Shown here: positions 7,766-13,061 of the stretch, in pieces
Layout of the letters: each line of letters opens with the position of its first letter
Position numbering within the stretch: the first letter of the stretch is position 1
NCBI GenBank assembly: GCA_965371325.1
Contig: CBDUXZ010000016.1
Location: forward strand, 1 to 13,431
DNA: 13,431 nt
Source: CBDUXZ01 sp965371325 [NCBI: uncultured bacterium]
GTDB taxonomy: Bacteria; JAUYMQ01
Reading direction: 5' to 3'
Made by a program: the position numbers and the translations under genes
The notes under the pieces: generated by a model
The model's database searches: none
The model's input: the letters and a program-made list of their open reading frames with translations, nothing else
What the model was told of the DNA's origin: nothing

Positions 7766-8263
7766 ATGCGCAATGACGTGACGTGTCCCGGTTGCGGCCG
7801 AGTGGTGGAAAGCTACCGGAACCCCGCCCCGACCGCCGACGTCATCGTGGAGATGCCCGACGGGGCCTTTGTGCTGATCGAAAGGAAGAACGAACCGATC
7901 GGCTGGGCCCTTCCTGGCGGTTTCGTGGACTACGGAGAGAGCCTCGAAGCCTGCGCCGTCCGTGAAGCAAAGGAGGAGATCGGTCTGGAGGTAGAACTCA
8001 TCCATCAGCTCGGCACGTATTCCAACCCCGCCCGGGACGCCCGGCGCCACACCATCACGACGGTTTATGTCGCGCGTCCATTGTCTGCGGGTGCGCCCAG
8101 GCCCGCTGACGACGCGGCGCGCACAGGCGTGTTCACGCGAGAGAGTCTCCCCGATCCTCTCGTTTTCGATCACGACCTCATTCTCGAGGATTACTTCCGC
8201 TGGCGGGAGAAGCGGGGCGGACAGGAAACGGGGCCCGGCGGTCTTGTCCGCGGGCCCCGTTGA
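7766..8263 (+). CDS. Nudix hydrolase (ADP-ribose pyrophosphatase-like)
   Basis: 165 residues with a complete Nudix box from G52 to L74: G52-x5-E58-x7-R66-E67, then EE at 70-71 and IGL. This binds the metal and nucleoside-diphosphate substrate. WALPGGFVDYGES and the SNPARDARRHTIT stretch (86-98) resemble ADP-ribose or related pyrophosphatases of the single-domain type. The true substrate cannot be read from sequence. The N-terminus has one CPGC knuckle (7-10), only half of a zinc ribbon. A very strong SD (GAGGAGAGGAGG) precedes the ATG. The last ten residues, GPGGLVRGPR, are encoded by the terminator-like hairpin at 8227-8261, so the tail is probably not functionally constrained. It is monocistronic, divergent from coaBC and convergent with the aminotransferase. 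Confidence 0.9.
   Translation: MRNDVTCPGCGRVVESYRNPAPTADVIVEMPDGAFVLIERKNEPIGWALPGGFVDYGESLEACAVREAKEEIGLEVELIHQLGTYSNPARDARRHTITTVYVARPLSAGAPRPADDAARTGVFTRESLPDPLVFDHDLILEDYFRWREKRGGQETGPGGLVRGPR
8227..8261. terminator. GC-rich hairpin between convergent Nudix and aminotransferase genes
   Basis: AACGGGGCCC (8227-8236) pairs exactly with GGGCCCCGTT (8252-8261). Inside it GCGG (8238-8241) pairs with CCGC (8248-8251), leaving a 6-nt loop and one bulged G. It overlaps the final codons and stop of the Nudix gene and lies 17 bp before the aminotransferase stop. A short pyrimidine run follows on each side but no long U tract, so it may be a weak bidirectional terminator. Confidence 0.6.
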
Positions 8264-8277
8264 TACTTCGTCTTCTT

Positions 8278-9468
8278 TCAAGAAAGGCGCTTCACCGCCT
8301 CCGCAATCCGCGCGAGGCCTTTCTCGATCGTTTCCATGTCCGTGGCATAGGAGAGTCGAACGTAGCCGTCGCTTCCGAATCCTTCTCCGGGCACGACCGC
8401 AACCCGCGCGGTATCGAGAAGATATTCCGTGAGCGCGTTCGAGCCATCGATGGTCTTCCCCTCGAACTTTCTGCCGTACAGCGCCGACACGTTGGGAAAG
8501 ACGTAGAAGGCCCCCTTCGGCCACTGGCATGAGATGCCTTCGATGGCGTTAAGTCCGTCGACCATGACGCGCCTTCGTTTCTCGAACTCCGCCAGCATCC
8601 CGGCGACACAGTCCTGGGGCCCCTCGAGCGCCGCAACGGCCCCCTTCTGCGCGAACGACGTCGGGCAGGAGGTGCTTTGATCCTGTATGCGGTTCATTGC
8701 CGCGATTACTTCCTTCTCTCCCGCCGCGTAGCCGATCCGCCACCCGGTCATTGAATAGGTCTTCGAAACGGCGTTCAGAACGAAGGTTCTCCGTCGAAGC
8801 TCCGGTGACAGGCTTGCGATGCTTGTCCATTCGAATCCGTCGTAAGTGAATTTCTCGTAGATCTCATCGCTTATGACGGAGATCCCCTTCTCGAGGATCA
8901 CTTCTCCGATGCGGCCGAGTTCCCCCCTCGTATACGCCGACCCCGTGGGGTTGGCGGGGCTGCAGAGCACCACGGCTTTTGTCTTCCTCGTAACGGCACG
9001 GCTCAGCTGCTCCGGCGAGATCAGAAATTCCGTTTTCTCGTCTGTTTCGAGAATTACGGGGGTGGCTCCGGCCAGCGTTACCATGGGAGGATAAGAGACC
9101 CAGTAGGGCGCGGGGATGAGCACCTCGTCTCCCTCCTGGAAAATCGCCTGCGCGAGATTGTAGAAGCTGTGCTTCCCACCCACCGAAACCAGAATCTCAC
9201 CGGGCTCGTACGCGAGCGAACTGTCCCGTTTGAGCTTGTCGATAATTGCCCTCTTCAGCTCCGGAATCCCGCCGCTCGCCGTGTACTTGGTGAAGCCCGC
9301 ACGAATCGCCTCGAGGGCGGCTTCCTTCACGTGATCCGGTGTGTCGAAATCGGGCTCGCCCGCCCCGAATCCGACGACATCGATCCCTTCCGCTCTCATC
9401 GCCTTCGCCTTCGCCGTGATGGCGAGCGTGGGCGACGGCTTGATCTGTTTCACGCGGCTCGAAAGCAC
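8278..9468 (-). CDS. aspB: Class I pyridoxal-phosphate aminotransferase, aspartate aminotransferase type (Thermus-like, subgroup Iγ)
   Basis: 396 residues from GTG 9466-9468. The start is chosen because LSSRVKQIKPSPTLAIT is the family's usual N-terminus and GGGAG lies about nine bases upstream. The frame extends 45 codons further up (to 9603) but that part overlaps coaD and lacks family features. Landmarks, numbered from this GTG, are GEPDFDTP (37-44), the KYTASGG loop (61-67), SPANPTG with N173, SDEIYE with D201, the PLP-binding K236 in NAVSKTYSMTGWRIGYA and the carboxylate-binding Arg in YVRLSYATD near the end. It transfers the amino group between aspartate and 2-oxoglutarate. Members of this subgroup can have wider substrate range, including prephenate. 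It is 52 bp downstream of coaD and is the last gene of the rsmD-coaD-aspB group. Confidence 0.92.
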   Translation of the reverse strand: MLSSRVKQIKPSPTLAITAKAKAMRAEGIDVVGFGAGEPDFDTPDHVKEAALEAIRAGFTKYTASGGIPELKRAIIDKLKRDSSLAYEPGEILVSVGGKHSFYNLAQAIFQEGDEVLIPAPYWVSYPPMVTLAGATPVILETDEKTEFLISPEQLSRAVTRKTKAVVLCSPANPTGSAYTRGELGRIGEVILEKGISVISDEIYEKFTYDGFEWTSIASLSPELRRRTFVLNAVSKTYSMTGWRIGYAAGEKEVIAAMNRIQDQSTSCPTSFAQKGAVAALEGPQDCVAGMLAEFEKRRRVMVDGLNAIEGISCQWPKGAFYVFPNVSALYGRKFEGKTIDGSNALTEYLLDTARVAVVPGEGFGSDGYVRLSYATDMETIEKGLARIAEAVKRLS

Positions 9469-9520
9469 AGCCCGTCTCCCGCTTCGGGCAAGGAACGCAG
9501 CGCCCTGCCCGGTTGATCCG

Positions 9521-10027
9521 TCAACCGCCGGATATCTTCTGTCCGTGGTAGGTCCTGAGTCGCTCGATGACAACGGGAGGCACGAGTCCGTCCACGTCAC
9601 CACCGAACTGGACCACCTCCTTGATGATACTCGAACTTAGATAGAAGTACTGAGCGCCGGTCATCATGAATACGGTTTCACCTTCGGGGTACATCCGCTG
9701 GTTCATCATGGCCATCTGAAACTCAAACTCGAAATCCGACAGAGCGCGCAGGCCCCGGATGATGACACGGGCCTTCTTCTGCTTGGCGAAGTTGACCAGA
9801 AGTCCCTCGAAGGAAACGACGTGAACGCCCTTTCGGTCCTTGAGGGACTCGCGAATCATGTCGATGCGTTCGGGAACGGTGAAGATCCCCTTCTTGAGGG
9901 GATTGCTCGCGACAGCCACGATCAGCTCCGGAAAGATCGCGAGGCTTCGGTCGATGATGTCCATGTGACCATACGTGATGGGATCGAAGGAACCGGGATA
10001 TACCGCGATACGGATGTCGGTCGTCAT
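9521..10027 (-). CDS. coaD: Phosphopantetheine adenylyltransferase
   Basis: 168 residues. It adenylates 4'-phosphopantetheine to dephospho-CoA, the penultimate step of CoA synthesis. The nucleotidyltransferase fold shows YPGSFDPITYGH (10-21) with the TxGH motif (18-21), NPLKKGIFT (42-50), the phosphate loop IIRGLRALSDFEFE (89-102) and the ATP-binding SSSIIKEV (131-138). The ATG at 10025-10027 lies two bases after the rsmD TAA and is preceded by GAGG, which rules out the much longer open frame running back into rsmD. Length is normal. The rsmD-coaD pair is one of the commonest conserved neighbourhoods in bacteria and supports the call. Confidence 0.97.
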   Translation of the reverse strand: MTTDIRIAVYPGSFDPITYGHMDIIDRSLAIFPELIVAVASNPLKKGIFTVPERIDMIRESLKDRKGVHVVSFEGLLVNFAKQKKARVIIRGLRALSDFEFEFQMAMMNQRMYPEGETVFMMTGAQYFYLSSSIIKEVVQFGGDVDGLVPPVVIERLRTYHGQKISGG

Positions 10028-10029
10028 GG

Positions 10030-10659
10030 TTACGCCTCGGAAGCCCCCTTGGGGGCGGGCTTGGAATCGGAGTTGCGGCCGGCATTCAAAGGCGTGCCGG
10101 CGTGCCGTAGAAAGACGACACGCGTGTCGCCGTAGCGCTTCTGCCGAAAAGTTTCGAGGCCCGCGGAATCCACCAGGACTTCCCGCGCCCCAAACTCGAT
10201 GACTACTACGCCTCCCGGCGCCAGGAGCCCCTCGGACACGAGAAGCGCCGCGGTTCCGGCCGCAATCGTCGAGCCGTAGGGCGGATCCAGGAAGGCAGCG
10301 TCGAAGGGACCCTCCCCGGCAGAACGTATCTTCGGGAGCGCGCTCCCAGCTTCGTCGACCAGCACCCTGGCCCGCTCCGTACACTCTGCGCGCCGCAGGT
10401 TCTCTCTCGTTACACGGGCCGCATCGGAGTTTTTCTCGATGAACAGGGCATGGGCTGCGCCCCGGGACAGAGCCTCGATGCCTAGGGCTCCCGTGCCGGC
10501 GAAGAGATCAATCACCCTCCCCCCGAACCCGCCCGGCATGGCGGCCTCGAGAACGTTGAAGATCGCCTCGCGAACCTTATCCGAAGTGGGCCGAATTCGG
10601 AGCCCCTTCGGAGGCCCCACGAGCTTCCTCCCACGCGCAGTTCCACCGACGATGCGCAC
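10030..10659 (-). CDS. rsmD: 16S rRNA (guanine966-N2)-methyltransferase
   Basis: 209 residues from a GTG start (10657-10659). Class I SAM-dependent methyltransferase that modifies G966 in helix 31 of 16S rRNA. The N-terminus RIVGGTARGRKL with RPTSDKVREAIFN (23-35) is diagnostic of RsmD. SAM motif I is DLFAGTGALGIEALSRG (51-67), and the catalytic motif is DPPY (125-128). After the core the protein carries about 25 extra residues of low-complexity tail (from RHAGTP), rich in Ser, Pro, Lys and Ala, with no evident function. The start has AGAGAAAG upstream. It is the first gene of the group, with its promoter in the 10686-10715 region, and is divergent from the dehydrogenase gene. Confidence 0.95.
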   Translation of the reverse strand: MRIVGGTARGRKLVGPPKGLRIRPTSDKVREAIFNVLEAAMPGGFGGRVIDLFAGTGALGIEALSRGAAHALFIEKNSDAARVTRENLRRAECTERARVLVDEAGSALPKIRSAGEGPFDAAFLDPPYGSTIAAGTAALLVSEGLLAPGGVVVIEFGAREVLVDSAGLETFRQKRYGDTRVVFLRHAGTPLNAGRNSDSKPAPKGASEA

Positions 10660-10685
10660 TGCTTTCTCTCGACTCTGAAGGTAAA

Positions 10686-10715
10686 ATTAGTAACAAAGAG
10701 GCGGTCTACAGTCAA
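10686..10715 (-). promoter_or_regulatory. Sigma-70-like promoter for rsmD-coaD-aspB
   Basis: On the minus strand, TTGACT (10710-10715, five of six) is followed after 18 bp by ACTAAT (10686-10691, four of six), embedded in an AT-rich patch. The start of transcription would be near 10680, about 20 nt before the rsmD GTG. Confidence 0.5.
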
Positions 10716-10778
10716 CGCGGCCCTCGGGCGATCCACCCTGCCGGCCTCTCTGTTCTCCGGGGACCGCTGTCGGGGTAC

Positions 10779-10784
10779 TATAAC
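10779..10784 (+). promoter_or_regulatory. Possible -10 element for the short-chain dehydrogenase gene
   Basis: TATAAC matches five of six of the -10 consensus, about 90 bp upstream of the gene, in an otherwise very GC-rich gap. No good -35 is present at 16-18 bp. A second AT patch (ATTATACC, about 10850) is too close to the SD to be the main start. Confidence 0.25.
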
Positions 10785-10860
10785 GCACGCGGCGCGGGAA
10801 GCAGGCGCCGGGAGCCGCGGAAGCGGTCATGGTCGCGTGGATGAAAACATTATACCAAGG

Positions 10861-10870
10861 GAAGGGGAGG
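10861..10870 (+). promoter_or_regulatory. Purine-rich SD deciding the dehydrogenase start
   Basis: GAAGGGGAGG ends three bases before ATG 10874. No comparable SD stands before the in-frame ATG at 10829, so the shorter start is preferred. Confidence 0.5.
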
Positions 10871-10873
10871 AAG

Positions 10874-11614
10874 ATGGAACTGGGGCTCAATGAAAAAGTT
10901 GCGCTTGTAACCGGAGGCGCTTCGGGGATCGGCAAGGCGACGGGGACGCTGCTCGCGCGGGAAGGCGCCCGCGCCGTGCTCATCGATCTCGATGCCGCGG
11001 CCGCCCAGAGTTCCGCGAAGGAGATCGGCGGCGAAGCAGCCGGTGTCGGCCTCGACATGACAGACTTTGACGAGGTGGCGCGTGTCTTCGCCGATATCCG
11101 GGAGCGCTACGGGCGGATCGACTGCCTCGTGAACGCCGCAGGCGTGCTCGTCGGCGGCTTCTTCATCGAATCTACGCCGGAGGCGTGGCAGCGCGAAATG
11201 GACGTCTGCCTCTACGGGGTCATGAACGCCTGCCGCGCCGCGCTTCCAGTAATGACGGAGCAGAAAGCCGGGAGGATCGTGAACATCGCAAGCGACGCGG
11301 CGAAAGTGGGAGAGAAACAAATGGCTTCCTACGCGGCGGCGAAGGGCGCGGTTGTTGCATTTTCGAAGTCAATTGCGAAAGAGCATGGCCGCAACGCCAT
11401 CAATGTGAACGTGGTCTGCCCGGGAACGACGAAGACCGCCATGACCTCTTTCCTCACACCCGAACTCGAGGCGAAGTGGGTTCGGACCTATCCTTTGCAG
11501 CGCCTGGGGGAGCCCGAGGATATCGCCGGGATGATCGTCTTCCTTCTCTCGGAGCGGGCGAGCTGGATTACGGGTCAGGCCATCAGCGTAAACGGTGGCT
11601 ATTCGATGTGCTAA
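10874..11614 (+). CDS. Short-chain dehydrogenase/reductase, BadH/FabG-like
   Basis: 246 residues, a classical SDR. The cofactor loop is TGGASGIG (13-20). D38 in LIDLD after the second strand points to NAD(H) rather than NADP(H). NAAG is at 87-90, and the catalytic residues are S140, Y153 and K157. The stretches GRIVNIASDAAKVG, FSKSIAKEH and INVNVVCPGTTKTAM are close to those I know from BadH-type 2-hydroxycyclohexanecarboxyl-CoA dehydrogenases. A hydroxyacyl-CoA or related hydroxy substrate is therefore plausible, but FabG-like 3-oxoacyl reduction cannot be excluded. The C-terminus (ITGQAISVNGGYSM) is standard. The start at 10874 fits the family length and the SD. ATG 10829 would add 15 residues. 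It is monocistronic with no pathway neighbours here. Confidence 0.88.
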   Translation: MELGLNEKVALVTGGASGIGKATGTLLAREGARAVLIDLDAAAAQSSAKEIGGEAAGVGLDMTDFDEVARVFADIRERYGRIDCLVNAAGVLVGGFFIESTPEAWQREMDVCLYGVMNACRAALPVMTEQKAGRIVNIASDAAKVGEKQMASYAAAKGAVVAFSKSIAKEHGRNAINVNVVCPGTTKTAMTSFLTPELEAKWVRTYPLQRLGEPEDIAGMIVFLLSERASWITGQAISVNGGYSMC

Positions 11615-11749
11615 TCCCGATCGCCGGACGCGCGGCAGAGAGGCGTGAAGGTGACGTTGCCCATTCAGAACGAAGCGGAATCCCGCGAATGAAACAATTC
11701 GGTGACGCCCGCCGCCGCCTCATGTCGGTCTGGCGGGGGCCCGGATAAC

Positions 11750-11777
11750 AAATTTTCGTCACTGCAAGCGACAATTT
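11750..11777. repeat. Imperfect inverted repeat, possible activator site
   Basis: AAATTTTCG (11750-11758) and CGACAATTT (11769-11777) are inverse complements with one mismatch and a 10-bp spacer. The site is AT-rich in GC-rich surroundings. It is centred about 200 bp upstream of the sigma-54-type promoter, a distance at which enhancer-binding activators commonly sit. Confidence 0.35.
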
Positions 11778-11957
11778 TGAGTCACCTGGCTCCCCGGAAG
11801 GTCCGCTCGAACGCCTCGCTGGCCCTGCCTGGCGGGCATGCCCCTGTTTCAAATCCGCACTCTAAAAAGCGTTAAGTCCCAAAATAAAAGGTATTTTCCC
11901 TGGGCGGGAGGACGTGACCCTTCTCCGTGTCATGCTCCCCCGGGCGAACCTCCCAAG

Positions 11958-11974
11958 TTGGCATCAGGCTTGCA
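11958..11974 (+). promoter_or_regulatory. Sigma-54 (RpoN) -24/-12 promoter upstream of the XRE regulator
   Basis: TTGGCA (11958-11963) and TTGCA (11970-11974) put the invariant GG (11960-11961) and GC (11972-11973) exactly ten bases apart, as RpoN requires. The only notable departure is T-C for the C-G that usually follows TGGCA. Transcription would start near 11985, leaving a leader of about 90 nt before the ATG at 12076. No competing -35/-10 pair is evident nearby. Confidence 0.6.
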
Positions 11975-11995
11975 TTCCCCCTACCTCAAGAGGCG

Positions 11996-12016
11996 GCAAC
12001 GGTTCCTTATCGTTGC
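11996..12016 (+). repeat. Small inverted repeat in the predicted leader of the XRE gene
   Basis: GCAACG (11996-12001) and CGTTGC (12011-12016) pair exactly around a 9-nt loop, about 10-30 nt downstream of the expected sigma-54 start. It may be an RNA hairpin or a downstream operator. Confidence 0.3.
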
Positions 12017-12075
12017 AAGAAGAGAAGAAGGCTCACCTCTTCCTGTGGGCCATGAGAGCGCTTTAGGAGACTCGG

Positions 12076-12336
12076 ATGGTGAACCCCAAACTCAACAGGA
12101 TGAAGAAGGCGCTTCCCACACGAATCGCCAAGGTTCGGGGGTCCCGCTCCCAGCGAAGGTTCGCGCGTGACCTGGGGGTATTTCAGCAGAACATCAATCG
12201 ATATGAGTCGGGAACCACCCCCCACACTGATTTTCTGATGACGCTCGGAGCGAAGGAGAGCGTCAGTATCGACTGGCTGTTGTTCGGGAAGGGCAGCATG
12301 AAGAACGGCCGGAAAAAGAGGAACGGAAGAGCCTGA
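12076..12336 (+). CDS. Small XRE/Cro-CI-type helix-turn-helix DNA-binding protein
   Basis: 86 residues. An HTH_3 domain spans about 15-72. The recognition region is SQRRFARDLGVFQQNINRYE (25-44), with the characteristic RYESG turn, then TDFLMTLGAKESVSIDWLLFGKG, the usual last helix of phage-repressor-like XRE proteins. There is no sensor or dimerisation domain beyond this. The C-terminus is a basic tail (KNGRKKRNGR). AGGAGA stands nine bases before the ATG. The target is unknown. The gene stands alone between a sigma-54-type promoter and a strong terminator, so it is probably its own transcription unit. It may regulate itself or the membrane and lipoprotein genes 300 bp downstream. Confidence 0.85.
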   Translation: MVNPKLNRMKKALPTRIAKVRGSRSQRRFARDLGVFQQNINRYESGTTPHTDFLMTLGAKESVSIDWLLFGKGSMKNGRKKRNGRA

Positions 12337-12351
12337 GTCAGCACATCGTCT

Positions 12352-12413
12352 CCCGGCAGGGTGCCCCGGTTTCCCCCCATCCCCCCCCGACGGAACCCCG
12401 GTACCCTGCCGGG
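12352..12413 (+). repeat. Large GC-rich stem-loop after the XRE gene
   Basis: CCCGGCAGGGT (12352-12362) pairs perfectly over 11 bp with ACCCTGCCGGG (12403-12413). Inside, CCGGTTTCC and GGAACCCCGG can pair further with two unpaired bases. The loop is a C-rich run. No U tract follows. It is followed 11 bp later by a true intrinsic terminator, so the two form a tandem 3' structure. Confidence 0.55.
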
Positions 12414-12424
12414 GATGGATCCCG

Positions 12425-12456
12425 AAAAGGCCTCCCCACAAGGGAGGCCTTTTTTT
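12425..12456 (+). terminator. Intrinsic terminator of the XRE gene
   Basis: AAAAGGCCTCCC (12425-12436) and GGGAGGCCTTTT (12442-12453) form a perfect 12-bp stem with a CACAA loop. A run of seven Ts begins at 12450. The A run on the other side would also allow termination on the minus strand. Confidence 0.9.
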
Positions 12457-12659
12457 CCCCGGGGGGAGAAAACGCACCTGAACTACCCTTTTTGAGAAAT
12501 TCGTTTCACACCCCCGCACGCCGTTTCCTTCTGTCTCCGCAGGGCTAACAGCTCCCCAACCGGAAAATCATCGTCCCAAAACGCCTTGAATTTCGCGGCA
12601 CTCCACCAGTACTTCGCAAAGCGCGGCTCCGACCGGATCACGCGGCATGGATATTGCTC

Positions 12660-13016
12660 ATGTCGGGATTACCCTTTTGCGAGAATTCCATGTTGATGGC
12701 CCTCAGCCTGGTGGTTATTCTATTGAACGTCGCGGACAATTACACGACGTTCATGTTCATCCACGCCACACAGGGACAGTATATTGTTGTGGAGGGGAAC
12801 CCGGTTATGCGGTTCCTCATCGGAACTCTCGGGCTCAAGGGGGCGGTGGTGCTCGAGATGGCTGCCCTGACATTCATCGCCACCTATATCGCGACAACGA
12901 ACCTCTTGGCCCGGAAAGTTCGTTTCTGGACGCTGGTTGTGCTGGGCTTGCTTCCGTTGTGGGCCGTGTTCAACAATATTCAGGTGGCGCTTTCTCTCGA
13001 TCTTCCGATCTTCTGA
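12660..13016 (+). CDS. Small three-helix membrane protein, DUF5658-like
   Basis: 118 residues from ATG 12660. Three hydrophobic helices are predicted, beginning at ALSLVVILLNVADNYTTFMF, AVVLEMAALTFIATYI and WTLVVLGLLPLWAVFNNIQ. The pattern LLNVADNYTT, then EGNPVMRFLI, a GxKG turn and FNNI at the end matches what I know of DUF5658, a family with no established function. The conserved Asp, NP and NN residues in or near membrane segments suggest a buried polar site. The start is uncertain: TTG 12654, ATG 12660, ATG 12690 and ATG 12696 are all in frame, none with a strong SD. It lies about 200 bp after the XRE terminator and 45 bp before the lipoprotein gene, probably co-transcribed with the latter. 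Confidence 0.7.
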   Translation: MSGLPFCENSMLMALSLVVILLNVADNYTTFMFIHATQGQYIVVEGNPVMRFLIGTLGLKGAVVLEMAALTFIATYIATTNLLARKVRFWTLVVLGLLPLWAVFNNIQVALSLDLPIF

Positions 13017-13048
13017 CCCTCACCCCCCCTTATGCGAGAGCCGATGAT

Positions 13049-13055
13049 GGAGGTG
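13049..13055 (+). promoter_or_regulatory. SD choosing the start of the lipoprotein gene
   Basis: GGAGGTG ends six bases before ATG 13062 (eight after the GGAGG core), an ideal distance. The in-frame ATGs at 13032, 13044 and 13047 lack any such signal. Confidence 0.55.
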
Positions 13056-13061
13056 CAACCG

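Larger units (their letters stand above)
11615..12075. other. 461-bp region with no convincing gene
   Basis: Open frames here are shadows with no recognisable protein features. The stretch holds an AT-rich inverted repeat (11750-11777), a sigma-54-type promoter (11958-11974) and a small inverted repeat in the predicted leader (11996-12016). It is presumably the regulatory region of the downstream HTH gene plus the 3' end of the dehydrogenase transcript. No clear intrinsic terminator is visible after the dehydrogenase. Confidence 0.6.

Noticed and set aside
9469-9603. 45-codon N-terminal extension of the aminotransferase
   Set aside because: It overlaps the 3' end of coaD, has no family similarity, and the GTG at 9468 has a proper SD and matches the usual N-terminus.
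10028-10384. 119-codon N-terminal extension of coaD
   Set aside because: It overlaps rsmD in another frame; the start at 10027 has an SD and gives the standard length.
11185-11748. 187-codon plus-strand frame overlapping the dehydrogenase
   Set aside because: It is a shadow frame inside a well-conserved SDR gene, with Arg/Gly-rich composition and no motifs.
11838-11870. T-arm-like string GTTTCAAATCC on the plus strand, possible tRNA fragment or att site
   Set aside because: The bases flanking the loop do not pair and no acceptor stem is present; there is no integrase or second copy in the window.
12007-12519. 170-codon minus-strand open frame across the XRE gene and terminator
   Set aside because: It is antisense to a recognisable HTH gene, runs through a strong terminator hairpin, and its translation is low-complexity Pro/Gly/Arg without family features.
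12460-12519. tRNA-like D-arm string GGTAGTTCAGG on the minus strand
   Set aside because: No acceptor stem, anticodon arm or GGTTCRANYCC T-arm is found at the right distance.
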